Positions 16,410 through 30,221 of a DNA stretch of 55,172 nt are shown piece after piece. Each line of letters opens with the position of its first letter. Position 1 is the first letter of the stretch. The stretch comes from CAZFPT01 sp046541875 (GTDB lineage Bacteria; Planctomycetota; Phycisphaerae; SM23-33), in assembly GCA_046541875.1 (NCBI GenBank), contig JBKHCL010000008.1, positions 1 to 55,172 of the forward strand, read 5' to 3'. The translations under genes were made by a program, and so were the position numbers. The notes under the pieces were generated by a model. That model made no database searches, had not been told where the DNA came from, and worked only from the letters and a program-made list of their open reading frames with translations.

Positions 16410-18485
16410 CTAGTAGTACTTCATGATCTCCTCGGCCACCTGCGTCGGGGCCGGGGCGTATGTGTGCGGTTCCATCGTGCTGGTCGCCCTGCCCTGCGTC
16501 AGCGAGCGAAGGGCGGTAGTATAGCCAAACATCTCCGCCAGCGGCGCCAGGGCGTACAGGATGCGGAACTGCCCTCGCTGTTCGATCTCGCGGATCTCAC
16601 CACGACGCGAGTTCAGATCGCCTGTGACGGCTCCGAGATACTCATCCGGTGTGGACACCTGCAGTTTCATCAATGGTTCCAGGAAGACCGGCTTGGCGTT
16701 GGCAACCGCCTGGTCGAACGCCAGCGAAGCCGCCTGACGGAACGCCACCTCCGTGCTGTCCACCGGATGGTTCTCGCCGCCCAGAAGCGTCGCACGGACG
16801 TTGAGCATCGGATAGCCCGCCTGCGGGCCGGAGGTTGCGCTGTCTCGCACGCCTTCCTCGACGGCCGACACAAACTCCTTGGGGACGTCCTCAACGTCGG
16901 CCTGGTTGATGAACTGGATCGCGTCCTCGTCCGGGCCTGGCTGGATGGCTTCGACCTTCAGGCGGACCACGGCGAACTGCCCCCGCCCGCCCAGCTGGCG
17001 TTCGAAACGCCCCTCGCTGGTGGCCGAGCCCATGATCGCTTCCTTGTAGGAGACCTTCGGGCGACCCACGCGGACATCCAGGCCCTGCTCGCGGGTGAGC
17101 TTGTGCACCACGACCTCCAGGTGCAACTCGCCCATGCCCGAGATGGTCGTCTGCCCGGTTTCTTCCTGGAAGCTGTAGCGGAAGCTGGGGTCCTCGCGCT
17201 TCAACGTGTTCAGCGCGTCGATCATCCCGTCTTTGTCCGCGTTGGTTCGCGGCTCGATGCTCAGTGTGATCACCGGCTCGGGGTATTCGAGCTTCTCCAG
17301 GATGATCGGGTGTTTCGGGTCGCACAGCGTGTCGCCCGTCAGCGAATTCCGCAGACCCACCAGCGCGGCAATCTCGCCGGCCTGGATCGCGTCGGCCCCG
17401 GTGCGCTGCGAGGCGTGCATCCGCCAGATGCGAGAGACGTTCTCCTTCTTGCCCTGCGTGCTGTTGAGCACGCGAGTGCCCGTCTTGAGCGTTCCGCTGT
17501 AGACCCGGGCAAAGTGCAGATCGCCGTGCTTGTCCGAAACGATCTTGAACACCAGCGCCGCCAGAGGCTCGGCCGGGTCCGGATGACGGTAGAGCGTCTC
17601 CTTTTCTTTCGTGTCGGCCAACCCTTCTACCGGCGGGACGTCCAGCGGGCTGGGAAGGTAGCGGACGACCGCGTTCAGCAGCGGCCGAACGCCCATATGT
17701 TTCAACGCCGAGCCGCACAACACCGGGTGAATCTCGCCGATCAGCGTCCCTTTGCGGATGGCCCGGTGGATCTCGTCCAAATCGAGAGGCTGTTCGTGGA
17801 GGTACTTCTCCATCAATTCGTCGTCGTACTCAGCAACGGCTTCGATCAGCTCGCTCCGCATGACCTCGGCCAACTCTTTGAGATCCTCGGGAATCTCCTC
17901 CTCGCGGAGAGTCGTTGCGACGTCCTCGGGATCGTAGTAATACGCCTTCCGGGTGAGCAGATCGACCTGCCCGGCGAACTCATCGCCGGCACCGATGGGC
18001 ATCTGCAGCACCACCGGGTTGCCTTGCAGGCGGGCGCGGATTTCCTCGACGACGTTCTCGAAGTCCGCTCCGAGGCGGTCCATCTTGTTCACGAAGCACA
18101 GCCGGGGGACCTTGTAACGGTCCGCCTGATGCCACACCGTTTCGGTCTGCGCCTCGACGCCGCCAACCGCGCAGAACACCGCGACCGCACCGTCCAGAAC
18201 GCGAAGCGATCGCTCGACCTCGATGGTGAAATCCACGTGCCCGGGTGTGTCGATCAGGTTGATCGGGTGCTTGGCCCATACCAGCGAGGTGGCGGCGGAG
18301 GTGATGGTGATCCCGCGTTCCTGCTCCTCGGTGAGGTAGTCCATGACCGCAGTCCCGTCGTGCACCTCGCCGATCTTGTGCGTTCGGCCTGCGAAGTAGA
18401 GCACGCGTTCGGTGACGGTGGTCTTCCCGGCATCGATGTGGGCCATGATGCCGATGTTCCGGACTGTTTTGAGGTCTACGGGCAT
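16410..18485 (-). CDS. fusA: Translation elongation factor G
   Basis: GTPase that drives translocation and, with RRF, ribosome recycling. The start MPVDLKTVRNIGIMAHIDAG gives 691 residues, the standard length; the frame stays open far upstream, but without family similarity. G-domain motifs: AHIDAGKT at residues 15-22, DTPGHVDF and NKMDR. A cytosolic protein of the str operon, after rpsG. No tuf copy follows it; tuf is 14 kb upstream in the same block. Confidence 0.97.
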   Translation of the reverse strand: MPVDLKTVRNIGIMAHIDAGKTTVTERVLYFAGRTHKIGEVHDGTAVMDYLTEEQERGITITSAATSLVWAKHPINLIDTPGHVDFTIEVERSLRVLDGAVAVFCAVGGVEAQTETVWHQADRYKVPRLCFVNKMDRLGADFENVVEEIRARLQGNPVVLQMPIGAGDEFAGQVDLLTRKAYYYDPEDVATTLREEEIPEDLKELAEVMRSELIEAVAEYDDELMEKYLHEQPLDLDEIHRAIRKGTLIGEIHPVLCGSALKHMGVRPLLNAVVRYLPSPLDVPPVEGLADTKEKETLYRHPDPAEPLAALVFKIVSDKHGDLHFARVYSGTLKTGTRVLNSTQGKKENVSRIWRMHASQRTGADAIQAGEIAALVGLRNSLTGDTLCDPKHPIILEKLEYPEPVITLSIEPRTNADKDGMIDALNTLKREDPSFRYSFQEETGQTTISGMGELHLEVVVHKLTREQGLDVRVGRPKVSYKEAIMGSATSEGRFERQLGGRGQFAVVRLKVEAIQPGPDEDAIQFINQADVEDVPKEFVSAVEEGVRDSATSGPQAGYPMLNVRATLLGGENHPVDSTEVAFRQAASLAFDQAVANAKPVFLEPLMKLQVSTPDEYLGAVTGDLNSRRGEIREIEQRGQFRILYALAPLAEMFGYTTALRSLTQGRATSTMEPHTYAPAPTQVAEEIMKYY

Positions 18486-18903
18486 AGTTCCGTTCAGTTG
18501 CACCGACAGCGCAGCCGCGGAGCGGGCCGGACATCCCGGCGCGCACGGATCGGCCGTGTCTGGGGGTAAACAAACGCATCGCCGACGGGTTCGGGTCCCG
18601 TCGACAGCCGACCTTCGATCCGTCGCCCCGAAAGGACGCCGGGCAGGTCGACCCGGTTGTCTTATCCCATCGGCCCTTGCGGGCCTCGTCGAGCCCCGGC
18701 GGAAGCTTGCCCCACCGGGGTCACCCGCACTTTGCCCGGATCGTCCCAACCACTGGGGCGATCCATCCGGGCAGATACAGGCGATTCAATCAACACCGCT
18801 TCCTCGGCTGAGACTGAGCCGATCGTCACGGAATGATTCTGCTGCATGCTGCTTGTCGCCATCGACCCATCGTCGACGGCGGGTATCTCATTGTGCTGTA
18901 AGG
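18486..18903. other. 418-base spacer between rpsG and fusA
   Basis: This is the longest gap inside the ribosomal block. I see no convincing promoter or T-tailed hairpin. A 66-codon frame on the minus strand (ATG at 18862, stop at 18662, starting MATSSMQQNHSVTIG) is open but has no clear ribosome binding site and resembles nothing I know, so it is not called. The fusA-proximal half is G/C-rich. Confidence 0.5.
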
Positions 18904-19386
18904 CTATCGACCCCACGCGAAGTGGGCAAACGCCTTGTTCGCGTCGGCCATCCGGTGCACGTTTTCTCGCGTGCTGACGGCCGCTCCTTCGCCATTGTAG
19001 GCAGCGACGATCTCCGCCGCCGCCCGCTCGTGGGTCGGTCGGCCGCTGCCCGAACGCATTGCGTCCCGCATCCATCGCATCGCCAGCGAGAGCTGACGCT
19101 TGCCGCTGACGGGCATGGGAACCTGGTAATTCGCACCGCCGACGCGCTTCGAGCGGACTTCCAGGCGGGGCTTGACGTTCTCGATGGCCTTCTCGAAGAC
19201 CTCGATGGCCGTGGCGTCTTCCACGCGTTTCTCGACAATGTCCAGCGCCCTGTACATCATTCGCTGGGTGGTGCTCTTCTTGCCGTCGTACATCATGACG
19301 TTGATGAACTTCGCCAGGAGCTTGCTCTTGTAGCGCGGGTCGGGACGGAGCTGATCCGTCGAAGCGGTAAATCGTTTGTATGCCAT
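18904..19386 (-). CDS. rpsG: Small-subunit ribosomal protein S7
   Basis: Head-assembly initiator of the 30S subunit. 160 residues; DPRYKSKLLAKFINVMMYDG, then PRLEVRSKRVGGANYQVPM and the tail ENVHRMADANKAFAHFAWGR. The 173-base spacer to rpsL contains a small hairpin; in E. coli S7 binds the rpsL-rpsG spacer, but whether that holds here cannot be seen. Confidence 0.98.
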   Translation of the reverse strand: MAYKRFTASTDQLRPDPRYKSKLLAKFINVMMYDGKKSTTQRMMYRALDIVEKRVEDATAIEVFEKAIENVKPRLEVRSKRVGGANYQVPMPVSGKRQLSLAMRWMRDAMRSGSGRPTHERAAAEIVAAYNGEGAAVSTRENVHRMADANKAFAHFAWGR

Positions 19387-19559
19387 GGTCTTCCTGTTGT
19401 CGTCGGCGGGGTCAACGCCGTCGACCTCATCCTTCCTGGGGGCCGCGATTGGCCCGGGTTTAGTGCTCGCCAGTACTCTCGCCCACCATCGAGCGAGTGT
19501 GAGTCCAGCTGTTGTGCTCCCCGCCGCTTGGCCGGGAAAAATCTGTCACCGTTGTGGAG

Positions 19560-19931
19560 CTACTTGGGCTTCTTCTGGCCGTACTTGCTTCGGCCCTGCT
19601 TGCGATCGTCGACGCCCGCACAGTCCAGCGCCCCGCGGACGATATGATATCGCACGCCCGGCAGGTCGCGAACACGCCCGCCACGGACGAGCACGATCGA
19701 GTGCTCCTGGAGGTTGTGGTCGATCCCGCCGATGTAGGCGGTCACCTCTTTGCCGTTGCTCAGGCGGACACGGGCCACCTTACGCAGCGCGGAGTTGGGC
19801 TTTTTCGGCGTGACCGTCTTGACCAGAAGGCACACGCCCCGCTTCTGGGGGCACTGATCCAGCGAAACGTTCTTCTTTTTCGCCTTGACCTTGCGCCGCG
19901 ACTTGCGGACCAGTTGGTTAATCGTCGGCAT
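19560..19931 (-). CDS. rpsL: Small-subunit ribosomal protein S12
   Basis: Decoding-centre protein. 123 residues: MPTINQLVRKSRRKVKAKKK, then CLLVKTVTPKKPNSALRKVA, which contains the lysine altered in streptomycin resistance (here wild type, PKKPNS), and DLPGVRYHIVRGALD. 49 bases after rpoC. Confidence 0.98.
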   Translation of the reverse strand: MPTINQLVRKSRRKVKAKKKNVSLDQCPQKRGVCLLVKTVTPKKPNSALRKVARVRLSNGKEVTAYIGGIDHNLQEHSIVLVRGGRVRDLPGVRYHIVRGALDCAGVDDRKQGRSKYGQKKPK

Positions 19932-19980
19932 TCTTCTACCTCTGTATGGGTTCCGTCAGTGTGTCGGTTTCCGTGCCCGC

Positions 19981-24294
<4,314 letters not shown>

Positions 24295-24316
24295 GATCTA
24301 TTGCTCCTGTCTGCGC

Positions 24317-24934
24317 CTATGCGCCGCGTGCTTCGGTATGGGGCTTGGCCAACTGCCACCGCCGGGTGCCCGGTTGAGGACACAGCGTCCGGTCCTGCGT
24401 ATCGGTAACCCGACACGTCAGATTGGTCTCCACGAAATAGGCCCGGTCCGGTCGCCACAACTCCCAGTTTGTATCCATACTCGCGTCCGAACCGACATGA
24501 TCGGGAAACATGCTCAGCACCAGACCTGTGGTAAATTCCAGCCGAAAATCCCAGCCTTCGGTGATCTCGACGTGACGGACCGTCTTGCCGATCACCTGAC
24601 CGATCGCGGCTTCGCAGGTATCCCGGTCACTGTCCGAACTCGCCATCGGTCCGTTTGAATCAGCCATTCTCCACGAACACCACACGACAAGCTGATTCTC
24701 GCCTTTGAGCGTGTCATACTCGGCAGGATGTGGGGTCACAGGAATTCCCTTGGCCTCGCGACGCCTGCGCAGATCGGCAATCGCCGCGACCTCTTCCGCG
24801 TCCCGCCGAATCTTACGCCCCAGATCCATCGCAAACGTGCAACCCACGCTCACGTAGGCATACCAGCACCGCTTCGCCTCCAGGGAAGCTCGAATCTCAG
24901 CAGCGGCCAGAATGTCTGCAGTGTTCTGTGGCAC
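24317..24934 (-). CDS. Conserved hypothetical, immunity-like, inserted between rpoB and rpoC
   Basis: 205 residues from a GTG start, 7 bases after the preceding small gene and 22 before rpoC, so presumably co-transcribed with both polymerase genes. No signal peptide or membrane segment. It has two parts: an N-terminal CWYAYVSVGCTFAMDLGRKI-type segment, and a C-terminal IGKTVRHVEITEGWDFRLEF plus NWELWRPD segment. From memory this pattern resembles a widespread family of small cytosolic proteins often seen beside polymorphic-toxin cassettes. I cannot verify that, and no enzymatic motif is seen. Function unknown. Confidence 0.8.
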   Translation of the reverse strand: MPQNTADILAAAEIRASLEAKRCWYAYVSVGCTFAMDLGRKIRRDAEEVAAIADLRRRREAKGIPVTPHPAEYDTLKGENQLVVWCSWRMADSNGPMASSDSDRDTCEAAIGQVIGKTVRHVEITEGWDFRLEFTTGLVLSMFPDHVGSDASMDTNWELWRPDRAYFVETNLTCRVTDTQDRTLCPQPGTRRWQLAKPHTEARGA

Positions 24935-24941
24935 GGTTTGC

Positions 24942-25109
24942 TCACTTCTTGGGGAAGTCCCGAAGAACGTCCCTGGCTTCCTCTACGATCTCCCGGTATG
25001 TCAGCTTACGCCCGGTAATCTGCCGATGAAGCAGCCGTCGTTGCTGGCGCGACAACCCCAGCCGGTGAACCACCTCATCGATCATCTTGATATCACGCTT
25101 TCTGACCAT
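24942..25109 (-). CDS. Small hypothetical protein between rpoB and rpoC
   Basis: 55 residues from ATG at 25109 (a GTG at 25130 would give 62). Starts MVRKRDIKMIDEVVHRLGLS and continues QQRRLLHRQITGRKLTYREI; very basic and predicted helical. 40 bases after the rpoB stop and 7 before the 205-residue gene. The 'RD..ID.....LGLS..QR..LH..I.G...TY.EI.EEA' pattern recalls short C-terminal domains of polymorphic toxins, which would make the pair a toxin-tail/immunity remnant. This is a weak inference. Confidence 0.65.
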   Translation of the reverse strand: MVRKRDIKMIDEVVHRLGLSRQQRRLLHRQITGRKLTYREIVEEARDVLRDFPKK

Positions 25110-25149
25110 TCGACCCCCGTGGCGGAACACGGATTTCGCCCCGGTTGTC

Positions 25150-28100
25150 TCAGATCAGCTTCTTCTTCTCCAGCTGAATGTTCAGGCCCAGTCCTCGCAG
25201 CTCGTTGCAGAGCACATCGAAGCTCACCGGCGTGCCGGCTTCGAGGGTATTGGCGCCCTTGACCATCGATTCGTAAATCTTGGTCCTGCCCTCCACGTCG
25301 TCGCTCTTGACGGTGAGCAGTTCCTGCAGCGTGTAGCTCGCGCCGTACGCCTCCAGGCCCCACACTTCCATCTCGCCGAACCGCTGGCCGCCCGTGCGGG
25401 CTTTTCCGCCCAGGGGCTGCTGGGTAATCAGCGAGTACGGGCCCGTCGCACGGGCGTGGATCTTCTCGTCCACCAAGTGGTGGAGCTTGTTCATGTAGAT
25501 GTACCCGACGGTGGTCTTCTGGTCGAACGGGTCGCCGGTCCTGCCGTCGTAGAGCTGGATCTTGAGGTCTTCGGGCATCTCGGCCAGCAGCTCGCGCGTG
25601 TCGCCGGCGGCCTGGACCACCTGCGGATCGGCCAGGCGCTTGCGAACGTGCTCGTTGGCTTCCTTGACCACATCGATGATTTCCTGCTCGGTGGCCCCGT
25701 CGAATACCGGCGTGACCGCCTGGAACCCCAGCACCGCCGCCGCCCATGCCAGGTGCGTCTCGAGGATCTGCCCGACGTTCATACGTCCGGGCACACCCAG
25801 CGGGTTGAGCACGATGTCCACCGGCGTCCCGTCGTCCAGGAAGGGCATGTCCGCCTCGGGCACGATTCGGGCGATGACGCCCTTGTTGCCGTGCCGCCCT
25901 GCCATCTTGTCGCCCACGCCAAGCTTCCGCTTGGTGGCGACGAGGATCTTGACCATCTCCAGCACGCCGGAGGGCAGCTCGTCGCCGCGCTTCATGTGCT
26001 CGAGCTTACGCTCGGTTTCGCTGCGGATCTCTTCAATCCGAGGCCAATAGTTCCTGTAGATCTTCTCGGCCTGCTCCTTGGCGGTAGCAGAACCCTTCAT
26101 CCACTGGGCATTGAAGTTCTCGATCTGCTCGATGATCACTTCGTTGATATCGCTCTGGCCGACCTTCTGACGGGTGGTCGGGTCCACCATCTCGGTCCCG
26201 AGCACGTCGTTGATGTCGGCCACCATCTTCCGGAAGACCTGGATCAGCGAATCCTGCTGGGCCTTCTCGTACTCCTTCATCTCCCGGTTGAGATCTTTCT
26301 TTCGCTCGTCGGACATGTGCATCCGTCGGCTGAAGCGGCGGGTGTCGATCACCACGCCTTCCTCGCCGGCGGGCAGCTCGAGGCTGTCGTTCTTGACGTC
26401 CTCGCCGGCCCGGCCGAAAATGGCATGCAGGAGCTTCTCTTCGGGGGTCAGCTCGCTTTTGGACTTCGGCGAGACCTTGCCCACAAGGATATCCCCGGGA
26501 CCCACATGCGTGCCGATCTGCACCACGCCGTTGGCATCGAGGTTCGAAAGAGCCTTCTCCGAGACGTTGGGAATCTCGCGGGTGAACTCCTCGCGACCCA
26601 GCTTGGTCTCGCGGATCTCCACCTCGTACTCTTCCAGGTGAACGCTGGTAAACGCGTCGGTTTTCAGCAGCCGCTCGGAGATGACGATCGCGTCCTCGAA
26701 GTTGTAGCCGTCATACGTCATGAAGGCCACCAGCACGTTGCGACCCAGTGCAAGCTCGCCGTCGTACGTCGAGGACCCGTCGGCGATGACCTGTCCCTTC
26801 TTGACCCGCTGACCTTCCCGGACGATGGGCTTCTGGTTGAGACAGGCCCGTTCGTTCAGTCGGCCGAACTTCACCAAGGGGTATTCGTCGGCGTTGTCCA
26901 GAACGATTTTCGCCGAGTCCACGTACGTCACCTGCCCGTCCTTGCGGGAGCGGGTGACCATCGAGGAGTTCTCCGCCACCGGGCGTTCCAGTCCGGTCGC
27001 CACGATCGGAGGCTCGGACCGCACCAGCGGAACCGCCTGCCGCTGCATGTTTGAACCCATCAGGGCGCGGTTGGCGTCGTCATGCTCCAGGAACGGAATC
27101 AAGGCTGCCGAGATGCCCACCGTCTGCTTGGGCGAAATGTCCACGAAGTCCACGTCCTGGCTGTCCACGAGGCGCACCTCGCCCTTCACCCTCGCCAGGA
27201 CCTGCCCCTTCTGGAGCTCCTTGCCCTTGCTCTCGGGATCCAGCGATTCGGGCGGTGCCAGAACCGACTCCATCTCCTCGTCGGCACGGAGATGGACGAT
27301 TTCTTCGGTCATCTTGCCGTTCCTGCAGCGACGGTACGGCGTGGTCAAAAAGCCGTAATCGTCCACCCCGGCGTAAATGCCCATCGATGTGATCAGGCCG
27401 ATGTTGTTGCCTTCCGGCGTCTCGATCGGACACACGCGGCCGTAGTGGGAGATGTGAACGTCCCGCACCTCAAAACCGGCTCGTTTACGGTTCAGGCCGC
27501 CCGGGCCCAACGCCGAAAGACGACGCTCGTGCACCAGTTGCGACAGCGGGTTCTGCTGGTCGACCACCTGCGAGAGCTCGCCGCGGCCGAAGAAATAATC
27601 GATGCTCGACGAGATGCTCTTGGAGTTCACCAGCTCGGCGATCTTGGTCAGTTCGTTGGGGTCTTTCAGGCTCATCCGCTCCTGCACGGTGCGGCGGAGC
27701 TTGAGGAAGCCCTTGCGAAGCTCGTCCATCGCCAGCTCGTCGATCGTTCGGAGACGACGGTTGCCGAGGTGGTCGATGTCGTCCACCACGCCCTCGCCGT
27801 TTCGCAGTCCGAGGATGTACTTCAGCGTGTTGATGAAATCCTCCGGCCGGAGGGTCATCTCGTCTTCGCTGATCTCCTGCTTGAACTTGCGGTTGATGCG
27901 GAAACGACCCACCCGACCCAGGCGGTAGCGATTCTCGTCGTAGAACTTCTCCTCGAAGAGCGTCTTGGCCTTCTCCAGTTGAGGCGGGTTGCCCGGACGA
28001 AGACGCATGTAAATCCGCAGCAGCGCGTTTTCGTGGCTGTCGGCGGCATCCTCGGCGAGCGTGTTGAGAATCAGCGGGTCGTCGACCTTCTCGACCACCT

Positions 28101-28905
28101 CGATCTTCTTGACCTTGGAGGACTGGATGTTCGTCAGCGCCTCGCCCACCTGCCCGCCGGCGGGGACCACCTCTTCGCCGGTCTCTTCCTCGATGTAGCC
28201 TTCCACCAGGTAGTGGGTGGCCTTGAGCTTGCCGACAGCGATCTTCTTGGTCGGGTAGAAACGGCGGATGATCTGGGCGTTCGTGCCAAGCTCCTCGTCC
28301 ATCGCGCGGAGGAACATCGTCGCGGCGATCTTCGAGGACTGGTCGATCCGCATCGTCAGCGCGTCCTTCTTCGTGACGGCCAACTCAATCCAACTGCCCC
28401 GATCGGGAATCACCCGGGCCCCGTGCAGCGGACGGTCCGACTCCTGCATCTCGACGGTGAAGTCCACCCCAGGCGAGCGGTGCAGCTGCGAGACGATCAC
28501 GCGCTCGGCACCGTTGATGATGAACTCGCCGCCGCCGATCATCCGGGGCGCTTCGCCGAGGTAAATGCTCTCCTCCAGCACGTCCGGGGAGTCCTTGCGG
28601 ATCAGCCGACAGCGGATACGCAAAGGCCGGCCGAACGTCAGACGCAGGTCGATGCATTCTTCCGGCGTGTATCGAGGCTCGCCAAGCTCGTATTCCATAT
28701 ACTCCAGCGTCATCGACTCGTCGTAGCTGATGATCGGGAAAATCTCCCGCATCAGCGCTTCGAGCCCCTGCTCCTCGCGCTTGGAGGGTGCAACGTCCGC
28801 CTGCAGAAAGCGATCGTAGCTGGCGGTCTGTAGTTCGATAAGGTTCGGGACCGGGGCAGCGTCGCCAACCTTGGAGAAATTCCGTACCCGTTCTGGTCGC
28901 AGCAT
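25150..28905 (-). CDS. rpoB: RNA polymerase beta subunit
   Basis: Beta subunit of RNA polymerase, 1251 residues. Recognisable regions: FFGRGELSQVVDQQNPLSQL followed by HERRLSALGPGGLNRKRAGF (the rifampicin-binding cluster), GYNFEDAIVISERLL, GDKMAGRHGNKGVIARIVPE, and the C-terminal VWGLEAYGASYTLQELLTVK. 203 bases after rplL, a gap with small GC-rich hairpins but no T-tract. Confidence 0.98.
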   Translation of the reverse strand: MLRPERVRNFSKVGDAAPVPNLIELQTASYDRFLQADVAPSKREEQGLEALMREIFPIISYDESMTLEYMEYELGEPRYTPEECIDLRLTFGRPLRIRCRLIRKDSPDVLEESIYLGEAPRMIGGGEFIINGAERVIVSQLHRSPGVDFTVEMQESDRPLHGARVIPDRGSWIELAVTKKDALTMRIDQSSKIAATMFLRAMDEELGTNAQIIRRFYPTKKIAVGKLKATHYLVEGYIEEETGEEVVPAGGQVGEALTNIQSSKVKKIEVVEKVDDPLILNTLAEDAADSHENALLRIYMRLRPGNPPQLEKAKTLFEEKFYDENRYRLGRVGRFRINRKFKQEISEDEMTLRPEDFINTLKYILGLRNGEGVVDDIDHLGNRRLRTIDELAMDELRKGFLKLRRTVQERMSLKDPNELTKIAELVNSKSISSSIDYFFGRGELSQVVDQQNPLSQLVHERRLSALGPGGLNRKRAGFEVRDVHISHYGRVCPIETPEGNNIGLITSMGIYAGVDDYGFLTTPYRRCRNGKMTEEIVHLRADEEMESVLAPPESLDPESKGKELQKGQVLARVKGEVRLVDSQDVDFVDISPKQTVGISAALIPFLEHDDANRALMGSNMQRQAVPLVRSEPPIVATGLERPVAENSSMVTRSRKDGQVTYVDSAKIVLDNADEYPLVKFGRLNERACLNQKPIVREGQRVKKGQVIADGSSTYDGELALGRNVLVAFMTYDGYNFEDAIVISERLLKTDAFTSVHLEEYEVEIRETKLGREEFTREIPNVSEKALSNLDANGVVQIGTHVGPGDILVGKVSPKSKSELTPEEKLLHAIFGRAGEDVKNDSLELPAGEEGVVIDTRRFSRRMHMSDERKKDLNREMKEYEKAQQDSLIQVFRKMVADINDVLGTEMVDPTTRQKVGQSDINEVIIEQIENFNAQWMKGSATAKEQAEKIYRNYWPRIEEIRSETERKLEHMKRGDELPSGVLEMVKILVATKRKLGVGDKMAGRHGNKGVIARIVPEADMPFLDDGTPVDIVLNPLGVPGRMNVGQILETHLAWAAAVLGFQAVTPVFDGATEQEIIDVVKEANEHVRKRLADPQVVQAAGDTRELLAEMPEDLKIQLYDGRTGDPFDQKTTVGYIYMNKLHHLVDEKIHARATGPYSLITQQPLGGKARTGGQRFGEMEVWGLEAYGASYTLQELLTVKSDDVEGRTKIYESMVKGANTLEAGTPVSFDVLCNELRGLGLNIQLEKKKLI

Positions 28906-29108
28906 GGGCCAATCCTCGTAAGGGTCTGAGCGTTATCGGTTCAGCCGATGGATCCGGGGGTCCGGACATGACGAGAACCCTCCGTCCCGCCACCTGCCCA
29001 GGCCGCGGAATGAAGGGCTTCGCCCGATGTCTCGATGTCGTGGTCGTCCATCAATGCGCCCGGTCGCCCTCTCGAACGCCGGGCACGGAGTTCTGCGTCG
29101 CCAACGGT

Positions 29109-29540
29109 CTAGGCGAGCTCGACGGTAGCGCCGGCCTCTTCCAGCTGGCTCTTGGCTTCGTCGGCTTCTTCCTTCGACACGCCTTCCTTCACGGGCTTCG
29201 GAGCGCCATCCACCAGTTCCTTGGCTTCCTTCAGGCCCAGGCTGGTCAGGGCGCGAACCGCCTTGATGACCTGGATCTTCTTGTCGCCGGCATCCTTGAG
29301 AACCACGTCAAAGGAGGTCTGCTCCTCGGCTTCCTCGGCGGCTTCGCCACCGGCAGGCCCGGCCATCATCACCGCGCCGCCCGCAGCAGGCTCGATGCCG
29401 TAGGCCTCTTTGAGATAATCTTTCAGGTCGACCGCATCCTTCAGAGTGAGCCCGGCGAGCTTGTCGCCCAACTCCTTGATCTCGGCGGTGAATTCCTTCG
29501 CTTCGGCGGCCTCGGGGGCCGCGGTGGCTTCTTCCGTCAT
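29109..29540 (-). CDS. rplL: Large-subunit ribosomal protein L7/L12
   Basis: Stalk protein that recruits translational GTPases. The ATG at 29540 has CGAGGT 10 bases upstream; the longer frame to 29606 lacks support. 143 residues: an N-terminal dimerisation helix region (IKELGDKLAGLTLKDAVDLK), an Ala/Gly-rich hinge, and the C-terminal domain KIQVIKAVRALTSLGLKEAK with GAPKPVKEGVSKEEADE. Slightly long because of an Ala/Glu-rich N-terminal stretch. Confidence 0.97.
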   Translation of the reverse strand: MTEEATAAPEAAEAKEFTAEIKELGDKLAGLTLKDAVDLKDYLKEAYGIEPAAGGAVMMAGPAGGEAAEEAEEQTSFDVVLKDAGDKKIQVIKAVRALTSLGLKEAKELVDGAPKPVKEGVSKEEADEAKSQLEEAGATVELA

Positions 29541-29660
29541 TTTGTTATACCTCGTTCTGCTTGAAAAACCAAATCGACCTGATAGGCGAAGTCCCACTGA
29601 CTCCATTTAAGCCCGAATCCGGACCCAATCCGCAGCCGATCAATCGGTGTTGTGGTTCGC

Positions 29661-30206
29661 TCAGGCGGCCTGTTCTTCCTCGCCGCCGCCGGCGTTCTCT
29701 TCGATCGTCTTCAAAATGCCCGCGATCTGGCCCGAAGGCGCGATCAGGCAGCCGGAAATGTTCGCCGCCGGGGCGAGAACCGCGCCAAGCACATCGGCGA
29801 TGGCCTCTTCCCGCGTGGGGAACTTGCTCAGACGCTGCACCGCTTCCTCGTCGCCAAAGACGTCGCCTTCCAGCACAGCCGCCTTGACCGTCAGCGAGGG
29901 GGCGCTTTCCTTCTTGATGTCCAGCAACTCGCGGACCACCGAAACAATGCTGTCGCTGCCGTACGCCACGGCGCACGGGCCTTCCAGCAGTTCGACGGCC
30001 TCTTCCATGCCGATGTCGCCGAACGCCTGGCGGGCGACGGAGTTTTTCACCATCGTCAGGCGGATATCCTTCTCACGAAGGCGCCCTCGCATGGTGTTGG
30101 TGGTAATGGCGTCGATGCCCGTAAGCCCGCAGATCGCCAAGCTGGTCAGCCCGTCGAAGCGGCTTGCGAGCTCTTTGCGGATCAGTTGTTTGACTGGTTT
30201 GCTCAT
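29661..30206 (-). CDS. rplJ: Large-subunit ribosomal protein L10
   Basis: Stalk base protein that anchors L7/L12 dimers. 181 residues; MRGRLREKDIRLTMVKNSVARQ-type segment and a C-terminal helix ending in an acidic Gly/Glu tail. Only 15 bases separate it from rplA, so the long L10-binding leader known from E. coli is not present at this place. Confidence 0.96.
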   Translation of the reverse strand: MSKPVKQLIRKELASRFDGLTSLAICGLTGIDAITTNTMRGRLREKDIRLTMVKNSVARQAFGDIGMEEAVELLEGPCAVAYGSDSIVSVVRELLDIKKESAPSLTVKAAVLEGDVFGDEEAVQRLSKFPTREEAIADVLGAVLAPAANISGCLIAPSGQIAGILKTIEENAGGGEEEQAA

Positions 30207-30221
30207 GGTTTACTCCCCCCC

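Noticed and set aside
18486..18749. Longer EF-G start at 18749
   Set aside because: The added 88 residues are Arg/Pro-rich and not like EF-G; the start at 18485 gives the standard N-terminus.
18662..18862. 66-codon frame in the rpsG-fusA spacer
   Set aside because: No ribosome binding site and no similarity; kept only as a note in the spacer entry.
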